DNA of 19,579 bases, from contig CANQNI010000005.1 in the NCBI GenBank assembly GCA_947625175.1, positions 1-19,579 on the forward strand, written 5' to 3'. Of the stretch, positions 1-6,853 are shown piece after piece (the stretch's first letter is position 1; every line of letters begins with the position of its first letter). The notes under the pieces are model-generated. The model saw only the letters and a program-made list of their open reading frames with translations. It did no database searches and was not told the origin of the DNA. The position numbers and the translations under genes were made by a program. The stretch comes from an uncultured Eubacteriaceae bacterium (GTDB lineage: Bacteria; Bacillota; Clostridia; Eubacteriales; Eubacteriaceae).

Positions 1-17
1 CTCTTATAAAATAAGAG
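1..17. repeat. Short perfect palindrome next to the tRNA fragment
   Basis: Positions 1-7 and 11-17 are perfect inverted repeats (CTCTTAT/ATAAGAG) around a 3-base spacer. The hairpin lies just downstream of the tRNA-Asn 3' end on the minus strand, probably in host flank. It could be part of the tRNA terminator, but the U-tract that would prove this would lie outside the window. Confidence 0.4.
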
Positions 18-32
18 TTTAATAAATATAAA

Positions 33-82
33 TGGCGCCTCAACTAGGACTTGAACCTAGGACCCCTTGATTAACAGCCAAA
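33..82 (-). other. Prophage attachment site: 3' half of tRNA-Asn (anticodon GTT)
   Basis: Read on the minus strand, this is the 3' half of a tRNA. It has the anticodon loop CTGTTAA (anticodon GTT at 73-75), a 3' anticodon stem TCAAG, a 5-nt variable loop, a T arm with stem CTAGG/CCTAG around a 7-base TTCAAGT loop, a 7-base acceptor strand, discriminator G and encoded CCA (33-35). No D arm or acceptor 5' strand is present further upstream; the sequence becomes unrelated AT-rich DNA at about 83. A lone tRNA 3' half at the lysis end of a prophage is the classic mark of integration into a tRNA gene by a tyrosine integrase. The intact tRNA should lie at the other prophage end, outside the window. 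Confidence 0.8.
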
Positions 83-120
83 GTTCTTTTTTGATATATT
101 AAGAGAAAAAACGTAATTTT

Positions 121-140
121 GTACTCTACCCGTACTCTAC
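121..140. repeat. Tandem 9-bp direct repeat, possible integrase arm site
   Basis: The 9-mer GTACTCTAC occurs at 121-129 and again at 132-140, a spacing of 11 bp or about one helical turn. It lies about 40 bp inside the prophage from the tRNA-Asn attachment core, in a stretch without genes. Short direct repeats at this distance and phase are typical of arm-type binding sites of tyrosine integrases. No integrase gene is in the window to test this, so the function is inferred from position and repeat form only. Confidence 0.4.
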
Positions 141-185
141 TGGTATTATTTTATAAAATTAAATTATAAACACATTCAAAATAAA

Positions 186-220
186 AAAAGACTTAGGAAT
201 CAATGATTCCTAAGTCTTTT
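186..220 (-). terminator. Strong intrinsic terminator after the endolysin gene
   Basis: A near-perfect hairpin of 16 bp (186-201 with 205-220, loop about 3 nt) lies four bases beyond the endolysin stop codon. On the minus strand the stem is followed by a run of seven or more T. It is the natural end of the late operon. The A-rich other side means it could also stop transcription entering from the attachment-site side. Confidence 0.9.
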
Positions 221-224
221 AACT

Positions 225-1181
225 TTATCTAACTCTTATTTTTTGTCCTGTATAAATCAAGTTTGGATTTTTAATTCCATTCCAAGAAACTAATTGATTA
301 ACAGTAGTACCATATTTATTTGCTATCTTTGTAAGATTATCTCCTTTTTGAACAATATAATACTCTACACTTGATTTATTAACTCCAAGTTTTGAATTTA
401 CTCTAGCTTGTACTTCATCATAATTATATCCTGCTGCGGTTAATCTATTTTTTCTATCTTGTCCATTACCCCATTGACCTGCAATTACTTCATTAGCAAG
501 TTCTTCTACTGATTTAGTCTGTACTGTTGGTGTTGTTGGTGTGGAATTATTTGATGGAGTACCACCTGCGTATTTATCCCAAGCACTCGAATCTCCACTA
601 AAGTAGTTTAGATCTAAATTACCATTATATCCTGATAATCTTCCTACAGAAGTGTATTGCCATAGTGCATAGAAATTCCAATATTTTAATGGATAACTAT
701 TAAATACTCCTTCGTTAGCATTACCATTATTAGAGCCATAATTAGCCACCCATAAGCCATAATCTGCATTTGCTACATTACTCCAATCATAGCTTCTCAT
801 TGGACTTGCAGACATATAAATAACAGGTTTAACACCTGTTTTTTGATAAACTCTATCTAGCCACGTTTTAGCCCAACCAACATTGCTTACGTGTCCCCCA
901 GATGGCTCCCAGTCAAGAATTAACATTGATTCTTTAATATATCCTTGTATTTGAGATACAAACCAATCAGCCTCAGCAATTGCACTATTACCCAAATCAG
1001 GTCTTGCAAAATGATATACTCCTAATTTTTTACCTAAAGATTTAGCCTTTTGATAAAACATATCACAGCACTCATCTGTATATCCATTACCTTCTGTTGC
1101 CTTAATGATTACAAAATCTGTTTGGATAGCACTTAAATTAATATTCCTTTGATGATGACTTATATCAATTCCTTTTAACAT
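225..1181 (-). CDS. Endolysin: GH25 muramidase with CW_7 and LysM domains
   Basis: Peptidoglycan hydrolase that cleaves the MurNAc-GlcNAc bond at the end of infection, after holin permeabilises the membrane. The 318-residue protein has three modules. Residues 1-205 are a GH25 (Chalaropsis/Cpl-1 type) lysozyme with the opening GIDISHHQ (Asp6), the strand LILDWEP (Asp90, Glu92) and a closing WQY...DLNYF segment. After a Thr/Pro/Asn linker (about 206-222), residues 226-266 match the Cpl-7 (CW_7) wall-binding repeat, with [14 protein letters not shown]. Residues 274-318 are a LysM domain starting [10 protein letters not shown] place the start at ATG 1181, not at the in-frame ATG nine bases upstream, because the AAGGAGG site sits about 10 bases before 1181 and almost touches the upstream ATG. 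The start overlaps the holin stop. No signal peptide is seen, as expected for a holin-dependent lysin. Confidence 0.95.
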   Translation of the reverse strand: MLKGIDISHHQRNINLSAIQTDFVIIKATEGNGYTDECCDMFYQKAKSLGKKLGVYHFARPDLGNSAIAEADWFVSQIQGYIKESMLILDWEPSGGHVSNVGWAKTWLDRVYQKTGVKPVIYMSASPMRSYDWSNVANADYGLWVANYGSNNGNANEGVFNSYPLKYWNFYALWQYTSVGRLSGYNGNLDLNYFSGDSSAWDKYAGGTPSNNSTPTTPTVQTKSVEELANEVIAGQWGNGQDRKNRLTAAGYNYDEVQARVNSKLGVNKSSVEYYIVQKGDNLTKIANKYGTTVNQLVSWNGIKNPNLIYTGQKIRVR

Positions 1182-1183
1182 TG

Positions 1184-1396
1184 TTACCATTCCTCCTTAT
1201 CTTTATCTAAATAATTAATCAATAAATTCATAACAGCACAAAAACCTCCTGCTACTGCACCAATTAAAGCAGATTTTAACAGTTTTTCATCAAAACTAGA
1301 TGTTGAATTGACTGTTACTACTAGACTTGCTAAGAAACCTTGTATAAAAGTTTTTGCAATTCTTTGCACTATATCATTTTTTAAAAATTCTTTCAT
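1184..1396 (-). CDS. Holin, small two-helix membrane protein
   Basis: A 70-residue protein with two hydrophobic stretches, about residues 14-33 ([13 protein letters not shown]) and 42-63 ([18 protein letters not shown]), joined by a short polar turn, and ending in a charged tail (DKDKEE). Size, topology, charged C-terminus and position immediately before the muramidase gene are those of phage holins, which form the timed membrane lesion that lets endolysin reach the wall. The stop codon overlaps the endolysin's upstream region, so the two are probably translationally coupled. An AGGAG site lies about 9 bases before the ATG. The exact holin family cannot be named without a profile search. Confidence 0.85.
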   Translation of the reverse strand: MKEFLKNDIVQRIAKTFIQGFLASLVVTVNSTSSFDEKLLKSALIGAVAGGFCAVMNLLINYLDKDKEEW

Positions 1397-1408
1397 TTAT
1401 ATCATCTC

Positions 1409-1693
1409 CTAATCGATAATTTTAAAAGTCATAATCTGTGTATCTAAAGTATGAATAAATCCATCACCTTTTAATTTGTAATATAGATCACGACTCTCTA
1501 TATAACTATCCAATTGAAATTTAGTTATTGTTTTAGAATTCTTACATTTATCCCAAATTTCAAGAATGTCATTCCTTAAACTACATCTCGTTGCTTCACG
1601 AGATGTTTTTATTTGAACTATTAAAGTGGATATTACTCCGCATAAAAAGACTATTTGTATCCAATAGTCCTTTATAAATTTAACTATTTCCAT
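1409..1693 (-). CDS. Small single-pass membrane protein of the lysis cassette
   Basis: A 94-residue protein with one clear transmembrane segment near the N-terminus (about residues 10-28, WIQIVFLCGVISTLIVQI) and a soluble, charged C-terminal part of about 65 residues. Proteins of this plan, with TM segment, then a TSREATRCSLRNDI-like basic stretch, then a small helical domain, commonly sit between tail-fibre and holin genes in Bacillota siphophages. A holin partner, antiholin or XhlA-like membrane anchor are all possible. A strong AAAGGAG site stands 7 bases before the ATG. The role is inferred from neighbourhood; the membrane topology is read from the sequence. Confidence 0.75.
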   Translation of the reverse strand: MEIVKFIKDYWIQIVFLCGVISTLIVQIKTSREATRCSLRNDILEIWDKCKNSKTITKFQLDSYIESRDLYYKLKGDGFIHTLDTQIMTFKIID

Positions 1694-1723
1694 TCCAACT
1701 CTCCTTTACTATAAATTTTATAT

Positions 1724-2122
1724 TTATGGATTCATATTAGTCATATCTCCCATATAAAATATTGAATAACTAATTCTAACTGTTACGTTGTTTGGATCAC
1801 GTAAAATCATTCTTATTCCACCCGATGTGCCACCACCACTCAAAAGACCTTTTTTATCAATTCTTATCGATACAACTAATTGATTCCCAACACTATTACC
1901 TTCCTCGACAGTAGAAACAAATACAACAAAATCACTTGGTTTACAAGTTTTCAAATTAAATAAATTTTGTACTTCATCCATTGTAAATAACCATGCTGCC
2001 CCGTCAGAAAAATTAACATTCTTAACCCCATATCTTATTCTTCTAACAAATTCTTCATATCTAGGAATGTATGGCTTTAATATATTTCCATCTTTATCCT
2101 TTAAGACATTTAAAACTGCCAT
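1724..2122 (-). CDS. Tail-fibre/receptor-binding-like protein, paralogue 3 of 3
   Basis: A 132-residue protein starting MAVLNVLKDKDGNILKPYIPRY. Its first ~24 residues match those of the two genes transcribed just before it (VLKDKxGNIxxPxIPRY), while the rest is different. A shared N-terminal anchor with divergent, beta-rich C-terminal parts suggests interchangeable tail-tip or baseplate adhesins. It lacks the WIDxxPIYRK motif of the other two and instead has a Ser/Gly-rich turn (LSGGGTSGG) near the centre. No good Shine-Dalgarno is visible close to the ATG; a weak AGAAGAG lies more than 20 bases away, so coupling to the preceding gene is possible. Structural role is inferred from position between baseplate and lysis genes. 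Confidence 0.7.
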   Translation of the reverse strand: MAVLNVLKDKDGNILKPYIPRYEEFVRRIRYGVKNVNFSDGAAWLFTMDEVQNLFNLKTCKPSDFVVFVSTVEEGNSVGNQLVVSIRIDKKGLLSGGGTSGGIRMILRDPNNVTVRISYSIFYMGDMTNMNP

Positions 2123-2148
2123 AAAATCGGCTCATAATTTTCTCTTCT

Positions 2149-2586
2149 TTATTCAATTGGATCATCAGTAGTAACTGTATATTCCATTGTTATTGTTAAA
2201 TCTCTTCTAGTAGAACTCGAATTAAAATAATCACCTATGTTTATTACGATAGTACCTTTTGCTTTATCACTCATACCAAGCCTACTATAAAGAGTACCAC
2301 CAAGATTTTGTGTTAATGGTAGCCAAGAATTACTTTGACGTGAAGTCATTCCACCTCTCAAGTCTAAATAACCTACATTTGTAACACCGCTTTCTATATA
2401 GTAATCGGAAGGTTTAAATTTATCAGTATTTTCAATGTAAATCATTTTTCTATAAATAGGTCTATTGTCTATCCATTTTCCGATGACAACAGGCTCAGTT
2501 GAATAAACTCTTAATGCTTCATAACGTGGAATAAATGGATCTAAAATATTTCCTAATTTATCTTTTAATACTTTTATTATTGCCAT
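2149..2586 (-). CDS. Tail-fibre/receptor-binding-like protein, paralogue 2 of 3
   Basis: A 145-residue protein beginning MAIIKVLKDKLGNILDPFIPRY, then YSTEPVVIGKWIDNRPIYRK at about residues 28-47. The WIDxxPIYRK element is common in C-terminal modules of Bacillota phage tail proteins, where it precedes a beta-rich domain. The C-terminal half (GYLDLRGGMTSRQ... to TITMEYTVTTDD) looks like a small beta-sandwich. It shares the N-terminal anchor and this motif with the gene at 2621-3028 but differs further on. No Shine-Dalgarno is seen in the short gap before the ATG. It probably attaches to the baseplate and contacts the host surface; this is inference from family features and gene order. Confidence 0.75.
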   Translation of the reverse strand: MAIIKVLKDKLGNILDPFIPRYEALRVYSTEPVVIGKWIDNRPIYRKMIYIENTDKFKPSDYYIESGVTNVGYLDLRGGMTSRQSNSWLPLTQNLGGTLYSRLGMSDKAKGTIVINIGDYFNSSSTRRDLTITMEYTVTTDDPIE

Positions 2587-2620
2587 AACATTACGTTATC
2601 GACTATATGCTTACGTTGAT

Positions 2621-3028
2621 TTACTGTTTGGTATATTCAATAATAAAAACTAAACGATTTATTTTACTAATTTCAGAGCCACATTGAAATGATATATTTC
2701 CACTAGAAGCTGAAAGATAAAAACCTCCGACCCAATCAGTATAACTTCCTACTGGATGTGCTACATTTGGAATTGGTCTCCATGCTCCTGATGAATCATG
2801 AGTATTTCTTACAAAACATTTCATCTCTATTACTGAATCTATATTTGAAATTCCAGTATGGATAGTAGCAGTACTTGTTTGCTGAAAACATTTTCTATAA
2901 ATAGGCTTATCATCTATCCACGTTTTGCCAGTTTTTATCTCATCAGTAGAATACTTACTTAAATTATCGTATCTTGGAATATGTGGATCTATTATATTTC
3001 CTAACTTATCTTTAAGCACCTCAAACAT
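2621..3028 (-). CDS. Tail-fibre/receptor-binding-like protein, paralogue 1 of 3
   Basis: A 135-residue protein, first of three tandem paralogues. It starts MFEVLKDKLGNIIDPHIPRY and then has a GKTWIDDKPIYRK motif (about residues 35-47) shared with the next gene. The C-terminal part is beta-rich and ends in a strand pattern (LVFIIEYTKQ) very like the end of paralogue 2 (TITMEYTV). I chose ATG 3028 because AAAGGAG lies about 7 bases upstream. An in-frame ATG at 3034 nearly touches that site and would add two residues not seen in the paralogues. It is likely a tail-tip adhesin or accessory fibre. A 9-G tract and a tiny ORF lie just upstream. Confidence 0.75.
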   Translation of the reverse strand: MFEVLKDKLGNIIDPHIPRYDNLSKYSTDEIKTGKTWIDDKPIYRKCFQQTSTATIHTGISNIDSVIEMKCFVRNTHDSSGAWRPIPNVAHPVGSYTDWVGGFYLSASSGNISFQCGSEISKINRLVFIIEYTKQ

Positions 3029-3069
3029 AAGCATACTCCTTTGTTAAAAAAAGAAGAGAAAAAACTATA

Positions 3070-3150
3070 TTAAGCCTTTCCCTCCTTTCTTGTTGAGGAG
3101 TTAGTCGATAAACCAACCCCCCCCCACTTAACTTTTAGTAAATTTTTCAT
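3070..3150 (-). CDS. Tiny ORF (26 aa) containing the 9-G tract
   Basis: A possible 26-residue peptide, MKNLLKVKWGGVGLSTNSST followed by RKEGKA, starts at ATG 3150 with AAAGGA about 13 bases upstream. It runs through a run of nine G (minus strand; positions 3117-3125). No known function is recognised. With one G fewer the frame would stay open to 3021, giving 43 residues and overlapping the first tail-fibre paralogue; with one G more it would stop soon after the tract. An unused AGGAGG (3081-3086) in the ORF can pair with CTCCT at 3096-3100. It may be a real small gene, a remnant, or leader sequence. Confidence 0.35.
   Translation of the reverse strand: MKNLLKVKWGGVGLSTNSSTRKEGKA
3117..3125. 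repeat. Homopolymer tract of 9 C (poly-G on the coding strand)
   Basis: Nine consecutive C on the plus strand in an otherwise very AT-rich region. Such tracts slip during replication and can act as phase-variation switches. It sits between the upper-baseplate-like gene and the three tail-fibre-like paralogues, inside a possible 26-codon ORF. The run is read directly; any switching role is inference. Confidence 0.9.
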
Positions 3151-3174
3151 TTTATTATCACTTTCCTTTCTAAA

Positions 3175-3870
3175 TTAACTTAGTTCTGCCATCGCTGCTT
3201 GAAACTCTTCCTCTGTACAAGTTCCATAAAGTATTTGATTATTTTCTAAAGTATCTAGTCTTTTTGTTACTGCATTTATTTCATTTTGTAATCGACCTGC
3301 GGTATCTTCATCTAACAAGTTACGCATTTGAGTAATCAATTTATCAAATTCAGCTTCATATTGAGCAAATACACCAGATGTATCTATTTGCTGAACTGTC
3401 GCAGTAACATTACCACATTCATTTCCAAATCTTGCATCATAAATATTTTCTGTTGTAATTCTATTTGAACCAGCGGAAATTGATATATCCGCAAGTCTTA
3501 AATCATATATAGAACTAGATCTTGTTAAAGTAGGCTTTGTTGGTGCCGTTGAAAATGCACCTTTTAAGACTTGAGCAGTTATTTGTTTATTAATTAAATC
3601 TAATCTTAAAATTATACTATCAATTCTACTTTGCGATGAATCCGATGGTTCAATATCTAATATTAAATCCTCGTCATTGTCATAAAGATATCCATTGATA
3701 TTACCACTACCTATGCTAACAGATATTGTCATATTATTATTTGATTTAACTTGTAAACCATTGTTAAACACACCATTTGTAAAATATCTTGAAAAAACTC
3801 TTGCAAAATCAGCTGCATCATATACACGATCATGATTTTCAGAATTAAAGAAAAAACTTCTTTGTGCCAT
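3175..3870 (-). CDS. Upper-baseplate-like (BppU-type) structural protein
   Basis: A 231-residue protein opening MAQRSFFFNSENHDRVYDAADFARVFS, the typical start of baseplate/structural proteins following the tail hub in Bacillota siphophages. Residues about 45-150 carry the usual beta-rich core (GNINGYLYDNDEDLILDIEPSD, SRIDSIILRLDL). Residues about 165-215 are a helical, coiled-coil-like stretch (YEAEFDKLITQMRNLL, LQNEINAVTKRLDTL) that may trimerise. The protein ends with a short acidic peptide (GTCTEEEFQAAMAELS). It probably bridges the tail hub and the receptor-binding proteins encoded next. AGGAGG lies 8 bases before the ATG and overlaps the region of the preceding stop. The family assignment rests on the N-terminal pattern and location. 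Confidence 0.8.
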   Translation of the reverse strand: MAQRSFFFNSENHDRVYDAADFARVFSRYFTNGVFNNGLQVKSNNNMTISVSIGSGNINGYLYDNDEDLILDIEPSDSSQSRIDSIILRLDLINKQITAQVLKGAFSTAPTKPTLTRSSSIYDLRLADISISAGSNRITTENIYDARFGNECGNVTATVQQIDTSGVFAQYEAEFDKLITQMRNLLDEDTAGRLQNEINAVTKRLDTLENNQILYGTCTEEEFQAAMAELS

Positions 3871-3882
3871 TTTATTTACCTC

Positions 3883-5961
3883 CTATTTATCATCTTCCCA
3901 CGCAGTTCCAAGTGGACTGCCAAATGTAGGATAGATCGTTCTTTTTCCATCTTCTATTATTTCTTCTACTTCAATTATTCTATAAGATGTCACCACTCCC
4001 CATCTATTCTTTTTGATATTAACTATATCTCCTAAATCCCATTTATCTTTGTAGTCTTGTTGAACCAAAGCAGTAACTTCTAATTGGAATGTTCCATCAG
4101 AAATTAATCCTTCTCCTACTTGACGTAATTTAGAACGATATTCACTATCCGATAAGTTTTGATTACTAAGACCTTTTTGATCACTAAACACCTCATATCT
4201 ATCAAAACCACTTTTATTTTTATCAACTGTTTCAATTATTCTTGCAGTACCTTCACCAGTTCCACCAACTAAAACATAATTAACTTTAGTTTTTGAACTT
4301 ATAGTAAGGCTTCCTTGCTCAATGTTATAATTATCATCAGAGAATGAATATTGTTCATTTTCATCTTGATTTACTGTTCTATCAAGACCTTTGTAAACTT
4401 CGAACATATATACCTTATTTTCAATATTTGGTACGACTCTAAAACCTACATTAGAATATTTTGATAACTTAATCATATACTCATATACATTTTTATACGT
4501 ACATTGGAAGTTAATACTAGGTGATTCCATTGTTACACTCTCAGTTTCCCAATCAGCAGAAATAGGTGTCATTGCATTTATTAAAGTATTCATACCCTCA
4601 ATAGTATTCCCATTAAAGTTAATCCTACTTTTTATAATCCTTCTTTCTAATATCGAACTTAAAAATCTCCCACTTATTGTAACCTCTTCATCTGTACCAT
4701 TATCACTAAATTCTATATTCTCTATAATCCCAGCTTCAGTATAATTATTCCTTAAAATTAACACATTAGCATCTGTTAAATCTTTTACATAGGGATCTAT
4801 TAAATTCATTACATAATTTGTAACTGGTAATATTATTTCAAAATCTCCTGCTTCAAAGTATTTCCTTCTCCATCTAAGCGAAATAAAGTAATCTATTATA
4901 CCAAGCAAGTCGAATTTTTCATTAAAGAAAAAAAGTGAACTATCTTCATCTTCATATTCTGATAATTCACGTGTTAAATCACAATAAAATATAGGAATTG
5001 TACCACTATTGGTATAATAAGTAGCACCTATTACTATTCTATTATGAATATTGTCATAGCTCATACTATAAAGTAATCCACCTATTTCTCTAGGAATAAT
5101 ATTTTTCCAACTGATACCATCTAAACTTATCAATATAGTGCCATTATAACCGCAAGCAAAAAATGTACCATTTGCGTATCTAATACGCATCAATGATGAT
5201 GTAGTTTCAGAATTTTGCTTTGACCAATTCGTTCCATTATTTGACGTTAATATAATACCATTATCTCCTACTATAACAGCCTTACTTTTTCCTGTTATAA
5301 TGCTACGTAAATAATTTGCAACTCCAGAACTTCTTTTCGCCCAATTAACTAAATTAGGCGAAGTGTAAATATTACCATGAAGTCCTATTAAAATATACAA
5401 ACCATTAAAATAATCTATATCATATGCATAAGTATATTTACTATCGTATTCTGCTTGTGTACTATAAGTTTCTATAATATTATGTTGATTCCAATTAGTA
5501 CCATTTGTACTTTCAAAAACTGGTATATAAGATTCAATCTTTGTTATTACACCATTTGTTCTATATGTTGTACGCCAACCTTCGCAAAATGTTATAAATT
5601 TATTATTAACAAATCTTATGCCGAGACTTTCAAAAGAAAAATTAAAACCTTGGCTACTTTGACTACCTGCAACATTTATTGTAACTTTATCCCATTTCAT
5701 TCCACTTGTTGAAGTATATAAACAAATTTTACCATTTACTTGACTTTCTCCACAAATCACAAATTTACCATTACCATAAGTTATTTCAAGAGGCTTTACA
5801 AAATTCCCATCTAATTGATATTCTACCCATGTTTCTAAATCTTCGGAAACACAAACTTTAGCAGGATTATAAGAAAGTAAATAATATTTACCATCAACAA
5901 AAATCATTCCTTTCCCTTGCCCTACAACATTTGTGTCTCTTTCAATTAACTGATAATCCAT
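3883..5961 (-). CDS. Tail hub protein (ReqiPepy6 Gp37-like) with N-terminal beta-propeller
   Basis: A 692-residue baseplate protein in two parts. Residues about 345-692 match the siphovirus Gp37-like tail protein domain, opening FNEKFDLLGIIDYFISLRWRRKYFEAGDFE, a hub that usually begins within the first few residues of the protein. Here it is preceded by about 335 residues of repeats of the form 'ST-x-G-x-x-W' (Trp at 45, 90, 157, 207, 246, 285), each after a 'Y-x-N-G-x-F-x-x-C/V-G' strand, for example ITYGNGKFVICG and IRYANGTFFACG. These resemble Asp-box/BNR-like blades of a six- or seven-bladed beta-propeller. The hub closes the tail tube and anchors the baseplate. The propeller could bind host glycans. 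An AGAGGTG site precedes the ATG. The hub part is confident; the propeller fold is inferred from repeat pattern. Confidence 0.85.
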   Translation of the reverse strand: MDYQLIERDTNVVGQGKGMIFVDGKYYLLSYNPAKVCVSEDLETWVEYQLDGNFVKPLEITYGNGKFVICGESQVNGKICLYTSTSGMKWDKVTINVAGSQSSQGFNFSFESLGIRFVNNKFITFCEGWRTTYRTNGVITKIESYIPVFESTNGTNWNQHNIIETYSTQAEYDSKYTYAYDIDYFNGLYILIGLHGNIYTSPNLVNWAKRSSGVANYLRSIITGKSKAVIVGDNGIILTSNNGTNWSKQNSETTSSLMRIRYANGTFFACGYNGTILISLDGISWKNIIPREIGGLLYSMSYDNIHNRIVIGATYYTNSGTIPIFYCDLTRELSEYEDEDSSLFFFNEKFDLLGIIDYFISLRWRRKYFEAGDFEIILPVTNYVMNLIDPYVKDLTDANVLILRNNYTEAGIIENIEFSDNGTDEEVTISGRFLSSILERRIIKSRINFNGNTIEGMNTLINAMTPISADWETESVTMESPSINFQCTYKNVYEYMIKLSKYSNVGFRVVPNIENKVYMFEVYKGLDRTVNQDENEQYSFSDDNYNIEQGSLTISSKTKVNYVLVGGTGEGTARIIETVDKNKSGFDRYEVFSDQKGLSNQNLSDSEYRSKLRQVGEGLISDGTFQLEVTALVQQDYKDKWDLGDIVNIKKNRWGVVTSYRIIEVEEIIEDGKRTIYPTFGSPLGTAWEDDK

Positions 5962-5972
5962 AATGTCACCTC

Positions 5973-6851
5973 TTATACAGCCTCATAATAATTGTAATAA
6001 CTAATAGAGCATTCTAAGTTTTCAATACCACTTTCAGCATTAGGAACAAATGAATTAACACCATATTGTGCCTGTAAAAATAATGTTCCAAAAACTAAAG
6101 AGTTTGTTATATTTTTGCTTTTACCATTATTATCAATTAAAGTAATGGTCTTATTATTGTTGTAAGTTTCAACAATAATTTGTTCACCTATTTTTAAATC
6201 GTAATTTAACTTTAAAGTTTCCTGATTTAAATTATTTGTTAGCGATGGATTTTTAACATTTCCAGATGCAGTAAAAACAATAGTCAAACCATAAGAAATA
6301 TGACTATCATTAATTATCTCTATGTTAGTATTGCTATTTTTTGTACCAAATTCTATTCCTACTCCCTCAGGTATTTCAAGTGGGAATTCTAATAGTTTAT
6401 CCCAATTCGAAAGTGTTGCTATTGTTTCATCAGAATCCATAAAATATGGACTAGGACAAACTAAATTCATTGTAGCAAAAACATAATTTGCTTTTCTTGT
6501 CAAAGAAACATGTTCAACATAGTAATTAATTTTTCTTTCAATTGTTCCCTCATAATAATAAAGTGTTCCTTCATCTTTTAAAGGGAAGATGTTAAATATT
6601 TGTTGTTTATGTATTATTAAATCTGCATCATCTCTAAAAGAAATAACAAGATTTATTGCACGATTATTTACAGAAGTTCCAATATAACTAACACCTATTC
6701 CAAAGGCACTTTTAATTGTTGCAACATCACCAGAATATTCATGTATACCACTATAATCATAAAGATGAAAAGGTGGATAATAACCAAATTCCATTTTGTA
6801 ACCATAACTATTTTCACAAACTATTCTTTTTGTATTAGAATAATAAGCCAT
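5973..6851 (-). CDS. Distal tail protein (Dit, Sipho_tail family)
   Basis: A 292-residue protein placed between tape measure and tail hub, the fixed position of the distal tail protein that forms the hexameric ring at the tail end and joins tube to baseplate. The N-terminal half has the features of the Sipho_tail family: an early strand-rich part (GYKMEFGYYPPFHLYDYSGI), then GVSYIGTSVNNRAINLVISFRDDAD, and YVEHVSLTRKANYVFATMNLVCPSPYF near residues 110-135. The C-terminal part is a beta-sandwich of galectin type in this family. The gene starts two bases after the tape-measure stop, and the GGAGGTG site lies across that stop, so translation is coupled. Confidence 0.9.
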   Translation of the reverse strand: MAYYSNTKRIVCENSYGYKMEFGYYPPFHLYDYSGIHEYSGDVATIKSAFGIGVSYIGTSVNNRAINLVISFRDDADLIIHKQQIFNIFPLKDEGTLYYYEGTIERKINYYVEHVSLTRKANYVFATMNLVCPSPYFMDSDETIATLSNWDKLLEFPLEIPEGVGIEFGTKNSNTNIEIINDSHISYGLTIVFTASGNVKNPSLTNNLNQETLKLNYDLKIGEQIIVETYNNNKTITLIDNNGKSKNITNSLVFGTLFLQAQYGVNSFVPNAESGIENLECSISYYNYYEAV

Positions 6852-6853
6852 TA

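Noticed and set aside
121..140. The GTAGAGTAC repeats as a remnant tRNA D arm
   Set aside because: They are about 40 bases too far from the anticodon arm and cannot form the acceptor and D stems with the tRNA 3' half.
3832..4035. Plus-strand frame across the junction of the hub and upper-baseplate genes
   Set aside because: It overlaps two well-supported minus-strand genes and has low-complexity Phe/Tyr/Ser content.
5455..5712. Plus-strand frame rich in Cys and Ile opposite the tail hub gene
   Set aside because: It is antisense to the propeller repeats, has no ribosome site and no recognisable domain.
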